Assembly: GCA_029880025.1 (NCBI GenBank)
Contig: JAOUPE010000068.1
Coordinates: forward strand, 1 to 7,923
DNA length: 7,923 nucleotides
Direction: 5' to 3'
DNA from: Caldifarciminota bacterium
GTDB lineage: Bacteria > Hydrothermota > Tepidihabitantia > Tepidihabitantales > JAOUPE01
In this document: positions 1 through 5,480 of the stretch, one piece after another
Numbering within the stretch: position 1 is the stretch's first letter
Layout of the letters: each line of letters opens with the position of its first letter
Position numbers and translations under genes: made by a program
The notes under the pieces: model-generated
Seen by the model: only the letters and a program-made list of their open reading frames with translations
The model's database searches: none
Told to the model about the DNA's origin: nothing

Positions 1-207
1 GGAAGTAGTTTTACAATTCGGCTGAAGAACGAAGCGTTAAATGAGATTGTAACTCTGAGAATATATAATGTCTTGGGGCATCTGGTTTATTCGGAAAAGA
101 CAAATAAAGGTTTCTTCACTGTAACTGAACTTCCTAGCGGAATCTACATTTTAAGAATTGAAGCAAAAGGGTATACTGAGACAGGAAGAGTAATCGTTGT
201 GAAATAA
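1..207 (+). CDS. Secreted protein, C-terminal sorting-tail fragment (5' end outside window)
   Basis: Frame 1 is open from the first base to a TAA at 205-207, giving 68 residues. It has the pattern of a Por-secretion/T9SS-type C-terminal tail. A beta strand contains LRIYNVLGHLVY (the usual form is xxIYNxxGQxV), followed by an F-x-V-x-x-LPSGIYILRIEA strand pair and a last strand ending GRVIVVK. In this family such tails fold as a beta sandwich at the end of exported proteins and serve for sorting or anchoring at the cell surface. The catalytic or binding part lies upstream of the window, so the function of the whole protein cannot be stated. The gene converges on the minus-strand block and is followed 10 nt later by a strong terminator. 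Coding status is nearly certain; the sorting role is inferred from family resemblance. Confidence 0.85.
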   Translation, partial: GSSFTIRLKNEALNEIVTLRIYNVLGHLVYSEKTNKGFFTVTELPSGIYILRIEAKGYTETGRVIVVK

Positions 208-216
208 AAGCTCATA

Positions 217-276
217 AGTAATAAGGATGCGCTCTGAACCAAATTTGGTTCAGAGCGTTATTTATTACTATTTTTT
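217..276 (+). terminator. Palindromic terminator after the secreted-protein gene, possibly bidirectional
   Basis: Positions 230-257 form a perfect 28-bp palindrome with arms CGCTCTGAACCAAA / TTTGGTTCAGAGCG. A second outer stem pairs AGTAATAA (217-224) with TTATTACT (262-269). A run of six T follows at 271-276. This is the expected form of a Rho-independent terminator for the gene ending at 207. Read on the minus strand, the same hairpin is followed only by a short T run, so termination of minus transcripts is possible but weaker. Confidence 0.75.
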
Positions 277-283
277 AGGTAAT

Positions 284-550
284 TTATTCCTTTTTAACGT
301 TATCTTCCTGAATAAAACCCACCATTTTTTGCATTGGAAAAGCACCAACGCCCGTTCGATCTCCTGCTTGAAATGCAACATACTTGAATTCGGTTGAATC
401 ACTTATTCGGTAGCCTTCTGCTTCAATAAAGGAAAGGCTTGGTATCAGGTCTTGACATATGACAGAAACAACCTGTAATTCTGGGCACACAATACACAAT
501 TCGCCTAAGGCGGACAGAAAAAATAAGGGACATTTTGGGGTAAATTTTTA
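284..550 (-). pseudogene. Possible remnant of an unrecognised gene
   Basis: A minus-strand frame is open from 547 down to a TAA at 284-286. It has no ATG near its beginning; the first usable start is a TTG at 497-499 with no ribosome binding site in front. The roughly 60 C-terminal residues look protein-like in composition, with a mixed hydrophobic and charged pattern around SDSTEFKYVAFQAGDRTG and a charged end, DNVKKE. The N-terminal part (500-547) is low-complexity sequence containing the CGCCTAAGGCG hairpin and looks intergenic. I do not recognise a family. The best reading is the 3' stub of a gene whose front was lost or replaced by repeat DNA. A small hypothetical gene or chance open frame is nearly as likely. 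Confidence 0.3.
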
Positions 551-590
551 ATAGGAAGTGACCCCTAGGCTGCTCCCTAAGTAGCCCCCG

Positions 591-648
591 AAAAGGCAGT
601 GCTAAGTGGATAGTGCATTAAAAGGCAGTGACTAGGGGATAGTGTATA
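591..648. repeat. Imperfect 29-bp tandem duplication
   Basis: Two adjacent 29-nt units (591-619 and 620-648) share AAAAGGCAGTG at their start and GGATAGTG further in. A weaker partial third copy (TAGTGGCTAGTG) follows at 649-660, and a related AATAGGAAGTGACCCCTAGG lies at 550-569. No open frame with a start uses this region. It is part of the gene-free interval from about 550 to 1358 and looks like decaying repeat DNA. Confidence 0.55.
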
Positions 649-737
649 TAGTGGCTAGTGAAGAATGAAAAGAGAGGCGGAAGTGCCGGGCTGAGAAATC
701 CAACTGAACTCGATTCTTTTATATCTTAGGCGGATTA

Positions 738-775
738 TCGGTGTTTTTCGGTGTTCTTCGGTGTTGGTCGGTGTT
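738..775. repeat. Four copies of TCGGTGTT at a 10-bp period
   Basis: TCGGTGTT occurs at 738-745, 748-755, 758-765 and 768-775, each pair separated by a different dinucleotide (TT, CT, GG). The 8-bp core is identical in all four. The 10-bp spacing is close to one helical turn, so the copies face the same side of the DNA. This would suit cooperative protein binding but can also come from slippage. No gene starts nearby on either strand, which makes an operator role unlikely. Confidence 0.7.
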
Positions 776-872
776 TAATTTCTCTTCGTCTTCTATATCG
801 GGACTGGGAAGTCCCTCCTACTACAAAGGGTGGGGCATAAATGTAACCGCTACATTTAAACGGTTGATATGT

Positions 873-1100
873 TTCAGCCCCCCTGTCTGTTCCCGAGTCT
901 GCCCCCCGGTCTACCCCCCTGTCTGTTTCCGAGTCTGCTTCCGGGTCTGCCCCTGAGTCGGTTCCTGAGTCTGTTTCCGAGTCTAATCCCTTGTCTGCTC
1001 CTGAGTCTGGTTCCGAGTCTATCCCTGAGTCAAATCCGGGGTCTGCTCCCGAGTCTATTCCCGAGTCTACCCAGGAGGCTACCCCCTAGGCGGTACCCCC
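873..1100. repeat. 12-bp minisatellite, 18-19 degenerate units
   Basis: Units follow each other without gaps at exactly 12 nt. The consensus is GTCT[G/A]NYYCCYGA, with the clearest units from 885 to 1076 and worn units at both edges (873-884 and 1077-1100). The GTC start is almost invariant and positions 6-8 vary most. Because 12 is divisible by 3, every frame gives a four-residue repeat. The frame at 868-1089 reads S-x-P-E (for example SAPE, SVPE, SIPE) for 73 codons and ends in TAG at 1087-1089, but it has no ATG or GTG and is closed by TGA at 865-867. Another plus frame (869-1123, ATG start, no ribosome binding site) reads L-x-P-S. The minus strand reads S-G-x-D without a start codon. I treat it as a non-coding or decayed repeat. 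Confidence 0.85.
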
Positions 1101-1168
1101 TCTCTTTGACAAAAATACGATAAGCGATTGATGAAGGACGACTTAGGAGAAAATTTGGGTTGATTTTG

Positions 1169-1188
1169 ATTCTATTTATAAATAGAAT
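1169..1188. repeat. Perfect 20-bp AT-rich palindrome
   Basis: The arms ATTCTATTTA / TAAATAGAAT are fully complementary with no loop. It stands alone in the AT-rich stretch 1105-1255, between the minisatellite and the CTCTGTG block, where I see no gene. It could be a binding site for a dimeric protein or a weak hairpin. Nothing around it decides between these. Confidence 0.5.
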
Positions 1189-1273
1189 TATTGGCTATAC
1201 TTCTTAGATAGGGATTAAGGGAAAGTCCTATGAGTTTTCTTTGAAAATGAGTAAAAATATCTAAACTTTTTAT

Positions 1274-1355
1274 TAGTCTGTGTTAATCTGTGTTAAATTT
1301 ATCTCTGATTTCTCAGCGGTCTCTGTGGTTTATTTTTCAGTGGTTTCTGGGGTTT
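1274..1355. repeat. TCTGTGTTAA / CTCTGTGGTT short-repeat block
   Basis: TCTGTGTTAA is repeated exactly at 1277-1286 and 1287-1296. It is followed by degenerate relatives TCTCAGCGGT (1311-1320), CTCTGTGGTT (1321-1330) and CAGTGGTTTCTGGGGTTTA (1338-1356). On the minus strand it reads as a string of ACCACAGAGA and TTAACACAGA words. From general familiarity, such strings occur in intergenic DNA of many uncultured bacterial genomes; I cannot check this here. It ends three bases before the protease stop codon, so it would form the 3' untranslated region of that mRNA. An inverted pair ATCTAAAC (1259-1266) and GTTTAGAT (1352-1359) encloses it. Confidence 0.65.
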
Positions 1356-1358
1356 AGA

Positions 1359-3563
1359 TTATTTTACTTTAGCGATTTTGCCCAGTCTGGAGAAATTTTT
1401 GCCCTTTACCAAGACCAAATAAATTCCTGACCCGACCTCTTTTTGTTTCTGATTCTTGCCGTCCCAATAGACTTCATTATTTTCAATCTCTTCAAATTCG
1501 AATTTCTTTACAAGTTCACCGCTTAAAGTATAAATATAGAGTTTAGGTTCTTCCGCCGGTGGATAATCACAATAGATGTTGCAGCCGGTTTCAGTAAAAA
1601 ACGGGTTGGGTTTGGAATAAGGTTCAGCATAGCGCTCAACCGAAATCCGCGAAAATTGACTAACCATTCCCTTATTACCAAAACCATCTTTTGCCATTAC
1701 CGCATAACTATAAATATCTTTTGGCACATTGAAAACGTTGAACGATGTATCAGGATAATCGGTTACAATCATCCTTTTGTGACCAAATTTGATGATTTTA
1801 ATATCGTCAATATAGATTCCACCGTCAGGTAGATTGACCGAACTATCACTTTTATAACTAAAGCGAATCCGACAATTGGTAGAATTATCCAGGAAGTAAC
1901 GATATTCGGACCAGAATCTTGAGGAGCCATAAAAAGAATCTATCTTTTGCCATATCGTATCTTTTTTAACCTCAACATAAAAAACATCTCTTTTGAATTT
2001 TCCATCCTGGAGATTTTCTTCGGTGCTGTAATAAGCATAAAAGGTTAGAAGTCCTCCTTTGGCAAGTGAGATTGGTTGTTTGAGTTCAAGCCGACTGTTT
2101 AGATTACTCACATTACCGGAAAAGAAAGAAAAGGCAGGGGAAAAAGAACGATTGGTGACAGGGCGGAAAAATGTCGTGTCCCAGTTATCAAGGCTATTGG
2201 CTTGGTCAAAAAATACCAAAGTGTCTTGAGCGATTTCAGTCAATTCATAGGTCACCCCAGCAAAATCATAGACCGCATCCCAATAAACGGTGAAATTATT
2301 TCTCGAACCAACCTTTGAGATACGGACATTGGTCATCTCCGGTTTTAGGTCATCACTATTATAGAATTGGTTTAAGAAACCTAACCAACCGGTCTTTTTG
2401 GCAAAATCTAAATTTTCATAGGATTTGGCGCGTTCTTTAAACCTTAAGTAATTATCCGGAAACCATGCGGCAAGACCTCGAGCGTTTGGATAATAGTCAC
2501 CAACACTTTGGCAAATTAAAACTAAACTGTCAAAAGCCTGGAAAACCGGTCCATACTGTCCTGGGGCAGCCACTTGTGTCTTTATTAAGAAATCGTAAAG
2601 GTCAATATAGTCATCAGTCGGTATGGGCGGTCTTATATTATCTTCGGCAAAGGTCTGGACCTGTTTTCGTGCGTTAATAAAAAGACTGTCCCGGGCAAAA
2701 TCTTTAATGTAGGCGAAAAGTTCACTCAGTTCTGTATTAAAATTATCCAATTTAGCTAAATTGATTGCTGAGATTGTCACCGGGGTCAAACCTTGGGAAC
2801 CGCCATTGTAAGAATCGGCATAGACTTTAACAATTTCCTGGGCAAATTCTTTAGGTGTGATTTCCGGTTCTTTGACAACTGGTTTAAATGATTCTATATA
2901 TGGAAAACCATCCCCGGGGACTAATGCTTCGGAAGCAACAAGGATTTCTGCAGCGTCTTTCACTTCAGATGCTACTTCAATCTGACCCATCAGGCAGGCG
3001 TCCAAGACCAAAAGATTCAATTTTTTGCCCAAGATTTTTTTGGTTTCAGCCAATAGCTCAGAAAATTCTCCGTCCGCAACACTGATTGAATCGTGATTCG
3101 TGTAATCATAGATAATCGAGGTTTGAATTCTGGGTTGTGGTAAAGGATACCAACCGCAGCCGTGGTCCCATAGCACTAAACAATAATATTTAGCTGGATA
3201 AGAGGAGCGACAGAATCGAATAAAATCCAGGACAACCTTTAAGTCTGCCATATTCTTTTCACCCAAATCAGCAATGAGTTCTAATCGGTCTTTCTGAACT
3301 CGATACCTCCGAACGGTTGGTAATGAATCCGATGGCAGATTATCGACTTGAGCAATGATTTGAACTTGAGACGTTGAACCGATTGTAGTCATTTCGGAAA
3401 GGTCTTGATAGACCTGGTCATTCATACCATTGTCACCACACATATAGACCATTATCGTCCAATCGCGCGCTTGGACCGAAGTGAAGAACAAAATTAAAAA
3501 TAAAAGAGGAATAATATGGAATTTAAAGTAAATTTTCGGTCGAGCTGTGACCGAAATTGGCAT
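1359..3563 (-). CDS. Secreted clostripain-like (C11) cysteine protease with FlgD-like tail
   Basis: Counting from the ATG at 3561-3563, the protein has 734 residues. Residues 16-32 (IIPLLFLILFFTSVQA region) form a signal peptide with an A-x-A-like cleavage site before RDW. The C11 peptidase domain (about 35-395) shows the family's catalytic pair: His134 in LWDHGCGW and Cys190 in VLDACLMG. C11 enzymes usually cleave after basic residues, but specificity cannot be read here. Then come an FN3-like half (about 410-445), a MAM/jelly-roll-like domain (about 450-592, ending GGIYIDDIKI), a second FN3-like stretch (YAVMAKDGFGNKG, about 620-635), and a FlgD-like beta-sandwich tail from SKPNPFF (about 650) through VYWDGKNQ and SGIYLVLV. 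The longer reading from TTG at 3594-3596 is rejected because it would use the -35 box as codons and push the signal peptide 11 residues inward. The protein should act outside the cell or on its surface. Confidence 0.9.
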   Translation of the reverse strand: MPISVTARPKIYFKFHIIPLLFLILFFTSVQARDWTIMVYMCGDNGMNDQVYQDLSEMTTIGSTSQVQIIAQVDNLPSDSLPTVRRYRVQKDRLELIADLGEKNMADLKVVLDFIRFCRSSYPAKYYCLVLWDHGCGWYPLPQPRIQTSIIYDYTNHDSISVADGEFSELLAETKKILGKKLNLLVLDACLMGQIEVASEVKDAAEILVASEALVPGDGFPYIESFKPVVKEPEITPKEFAQEIVKVYADSYNGGSQGLTPVTISAINLAKLDNFNTELSELFAYIKDFARDSLFINARKQVQTFAEDNIRPPIPTDDYIDLYDFLIKTQVAAPGQYGPVFQAFDSLVLICQSVGDYYPNARGLAAWFPDNYLRFKERAKSYENLDFAKKTGWLGFLNQFYNSDDLKPEMTNVRISKVGSRNNFTVYWDAVYDFAGVTYELTEIAQDTLVFFDQANSLDNWDTTFFRPVTNRSFSPAFSFFSGNVSNLNSRLELKQPISLAKGGLLTFYAYYSTEENLQDGKFKRDVFYVEVKKDTIWQKIDSFYGSSRFWSEYRYFLDNSTNCRIRFSYKSDSSVNLPDGGIYIDDIKIIKFGHKRMIVTDYPDTSFNVFNVPKDIYSYAVMAKDGFGNKGMVSQFSRISVERYAEPYSKPNPFFTETGCNIYCDYPPAEEPKLYIYTLSGELVKKFEFEEIENNEVYWDGKNQKQKEVGSGIYLVLVKGKNFSRLGKIAKVK

Positions 3564-3568
3564 AAAAT

Positions 3569-3596
3569 AGTTTAAGGAATCTTTGTGAACTGTCAA
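3569..3596 (-). promoter_or_regulatory. Probable sigma70-type promoter for the C11 protease, leaderless start
   Basis: On the minus strand TTGACA (3596-3591) is followed by a 16-nt spacer and TAAACT (3574-3569, 4 of 6 matches to TATAAT). The ATG at 3563 begins five nucleotides after the -10 box, where transcription would normally start, so the mRNA would be leaderless or nearly so. There is no Shine-Dalgarno sequence before this ATG, which agrees with that reading. The -10 match is moderate and alternatives one base away exist. Confidence 0.5.
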
Positions 3597-3604
3597 GACG
3601 AGAT

Positions 3605-3636
3605 GATTACAGCGATTAGTAACGATTACGAAGATT
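3605..3636. repeat. Short GATTA-word repeat upstream of the protease promoter
   Basis: GATTA recurs at 3605-3609, 3614-3618 and 3624-3628, with GATT again at 3633-3636, a spacing of 9-10 nt. It lies between the pdxA stop and the protease promoter in an 83-nt gap. It resembles degenerate GATTAC-type intergenic strings, but four short words in an AT-rich gap are weak evidence. Confidence 0.3.
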
Positions 3637-3679
3637 TATCTCAATATTGTAGGTACAGTTTTATCTGTGGTTTCTTCTT

Positions 3680-4639
3680 TTAATTTTTGGCTGTTAATCT
3701 TAGGCAGAGTTCGATTGCGGCTTGCATCGAAGATGGATTGGCAATGCCCTTACCAGCAATGTCAAAGGCGCAGCCATGAAGCGGTGAGGTGCGAGGATAG
3801 GGAAGACCTAATGTGACATTAACACCTTGGTCTCGGGCAAGTAATTTTACTGGAATCATACCCTGGTCATGATACATTGCGACAAATCCATCGAATTTGT
3901 ATAATAGCTCATTAATGGTATCAGCCGGAAAAGGACCGGCTACTTTAATTCCAAGTTTTTGAGCCTTATGAATAGCTTTAGCGATTTTTTCTTCTTCACC
4001 CGCGGAAAATTCAAAGGAATGAGGGTTTAAGCTAAGAACGCATAACGCTGGACGCTTAACGCTTGATGCCAAGTGCTTCTTGCGTGAAGCGTGGTGCGTA
4101 GTGCGTGAAGCATGTAATAGGAAATCATTTAATAATATAATCTTTTCTAAAACCTTTTCAGTCGTAATATATTTAGCAACTTCACGTAACGGTTTATGGA
4201 TTGTAACAAATGCTATTTTAAGATTTGGAGAATAGGCGAGCATCGCATATTTCTTAACCTTAAATGCATCGGCAAACAATTCAGTATGTCCAGGAAATCT
4301 AAATCCGGCTAAGCGCAGCGAATCTTTACAAATTGGTGCGGTTACAACCCCTTTGATTTTTCCAGCCTTGAGAAATTCGATTGCTAAATTTAATGCCTTG
4401 AGCGCAGCAATGCCACAACCTTTCTCAATCTTTCCGAACTGGTATTTGAATCCTGGAATCACATCATAAACTAATGGTTCTAAGTCGAGTCTTAATTTTA
4501 ATTTCTTTTGAACGTCTTCTAATATATTGAGTGAACCGATAATGCGAACCTTGGTTTGAGGATTTGGTATTTTAGTTAATGCCTTTAAGGTTATCTCTGG
4601 GCCGATTCCAGCCGGGTCACCAAGAGTAATACCAATCAT
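3680..4639 (-). CDS. pdxA: 4-hydroxythreonine-4-phosphate dehydrogenase
   Basis: PdxA oxidises 4-phosphohydroxy-L-threonine with NAD in the DXP-dependent route to pyridoxal 5'-phosphate, as a cytoplasmic metal-dependent homodimer. The 319 residues match the family throughout: GDPAGIGPE at 7-15; substrate motif GHTE with His118-Thr119; and the three metal-ligand histidines His148 (IHKPLR), His207 (LNPHS) and His257 (YHDQG). Lys265, Asn274 and Arg283 sit in the conserved VKLL...GVNVTLGLPYPRTSPLHG segment. By recalled comparison with the E. coli enzyme, the distance His148-His207 is about 14 residues longer than usual, and the excess is the repetitive segment around 176-196 (HASRTTH, HASRKKH, LASSVKR). 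The ATG overlaps the permease TAA by one base (TAATG) and has no Shine-Dalgarno, so it probably depends on coupled translation. It is the last gene of the operon; an 83-nt gap separates its stop from the longest protease reading. Confidence 0.96.
   Translation of the reverse strand: MIGITLGDPAGIGPEITLKALTKIPNPQTKVRIIGSLNILEDVQKKLKLRLDLEPLVYDVIPGFKYQFGKIEKGCGIAALKALNLAIEFLKAGKIKGVVTAPICKDSLRLAGFRFPGHTELFADAFKVKKYAMLAYSPNLKIAFVTIHKPLREVAKYITTEKVLEKIILLNDFLLHASRTTHHASRKKHLASSVKRPALCVLSLNPHSFEFSAGEEEKIAKAIHKAQKLGIKVAGPFPADTINELLYKFDGFVAMYHDQGMIPVKLLARDQGVNVTLGLPYPRTSPLHGCAFDIAGKGIANPSSMQAAIELCLRLTAKN
4040..4116 (-). repeat. 7-bp tandem array inside pdxA (11 units)
   Basis: Read on the minus strand, eleven consecutive 7-mers each end in GC: TACATGC, TTCACGC, ACTACGC, ACCACGC, TTCACGC, AAGAAGC, ACTTGGC, ATCAAGC, GTTAAGC, GTCCAGC, GTTATGC. 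The first units are closest to each other (consensus NYYACGC) and the later ones have drifted. Three units make 21 nt, so the translation shows a seven-residue period: HASRTTH, HASRKKH, LASSVKR. The array lies in the non-catalytic stretch between metal ligands His148 and His207 and keeps the frame open. Confidence 0.8.
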
Positions 4640-5475
4640 TAATAATGGGCTAATGTTCCACTGCGCCGAGTTCTTTTATCGATGAAAGCAAAGACAATCA
4701 GACCAAATACCACCCAAAGCACACAAAGGATGGCTAAACGCAGAAAAGAAGTGCCAACCGAAAATCCCATCTTCTCACCAATCAGGAAATGGCGAACCGT
4801 CAATATTCCATAAGTTGTAGGTAATGCCATAGCTGCCTTTTGCATAAAGACCGGCAGCACGGCTAAAGGATAGGCAATTGGTGTAATTATCATGATTAGA
4901 GAAGATAAGGCTTCGGAAATCAACCAGCCTTGTTTGAAAATTAGAGTCAGACTGGCGATCATCATCCCTAACCCGTAAAGTGCGATTAACATTACCCCGA
5001 CTACGCCTAAAGATGGAACGATACCTCCCATATTCACGGAAAGTTTAAACACAATACTAATCACAATCAGTTGTAATGATATCATCAACCCCTGGTGCAT
5101 GGTGGAATGGGCTGCCATTCCTAAGGCATAGACCCATCTTGGAACCGGCGCGGCAAAAACTGATTCCAAAGTGCCCCAATACTGTTCCTTTCTTAATGAA
5201 AATCCCATTGCCCAGAGTGCCATATTGAGAAAGCCAATGAAAATGTAACCGAGTGTGACAAAGGTTATCAAATCACCAGTACCGGTAAGTTTTTCCAGAC
5301 TCTCCGAGGTTCTTCCGCCGACTAATGCGATGCCATATAAAAGATAAGGCAAAACATAAACGAGCGGGTCAATCATACCTCGGACAAAATCCGCCTTATA
5401 GGTTAATTCAATCTTCCATTCTTTAATATTCTCAGCCCAGATTGCCCTTAAATAATGATTAATTTTTTTATACAT
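4639..5475 (-). CDS. ABC-2 type transporter permease (second of a pair)
   Basis: This is a 278-residue membrane protein with about six hydrophobic segments (roughly 33-52, 68-92, 112-143, 153-180, 186-210, 243-265), the usual length and layout of ABC-2 permeases of the DrrB/NatB type. It is a clear paralogue of the next gene: ALVGG (50-54), LTGT (63-66), SLRKEQYWGTLE (93-104) and the C-terminal RTRRSGTLAHY match that protein at the same or neighbouring positions. YWGTLE just after the second membrane segment is probably part of the cytoplasmic coupling region facing the ATPase; this is inferred. Start ATG at 5473-5475 follows the upstream permease stop by 5 nt and lacks a Shine-Dalgarno, which suggests reinitiation by the same ribosomes. 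The transported substrate cannot be told. Confidence 0.92.
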   Translation of the reverse strand: MYKKINHYLRAIWAENIKEWKIELTYKADFVRGMIDPLVYVLPYLLYGIALVGGRTSESLEKLTGTGDLITFVTLGYIFIGFLNMALWAMGFSLRKEQYWGTLESVFAAPVPRWVYALGMAAHSTMHQGLMISLQLIVISIVFKLSVNMGGIVPSLGVVGVMLIALYGLGMMIASLTLIFKQGWLISEALSSLIMIITPIAYPLAVLPVFMQKAAMALPTTYGILTVRHFLIGEKMGFSVGTSFLRLAILCVLWVVFGLIVFAFIDKRTRRSGTLAHY

Positions 5476-5480
5476 TGAAA

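Noticed and set aside
741..956. 71-residue plus-strand open frame
   Set aside because: It starts inside the TCGGTGTT repeat and ends inside the minisatellite; the Cys/Pro/Val-rich end is pure repeat translation with no family resemblance.
873..1085. Minus-strand S-G-x-D frame as a calcium-binding repeat protein
   Set aside because: The frame has no start codon and is closed by TAG at 1086-1088. The motif is not the RTX nonapeptide.
873..1100. CRISPR array
   Set aside because: Units are 12 nt, contiguous and without spacers, and no cas genes are present.
869..1123. ATG-started plus-strand frame of 84 residues, rich in L-x-P-S
   Set aside because: It is a by-product of the 12-bp minisatellite. 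There is no ribosome binding site, and other frames of the array are equally open.
1106..1134. TTGACA at 1106-1111 as a plus-strand promoter
   Set aside because: No acceptable -10 box at 16-18 nt and no plus-strand gene follows.
3564..3596. TTG at 3594-3596 as the start of the C11 protease
   Set aside because: It coincides with a consensus -35 box, and the ATG at 3563 gives a normal signal peptide.
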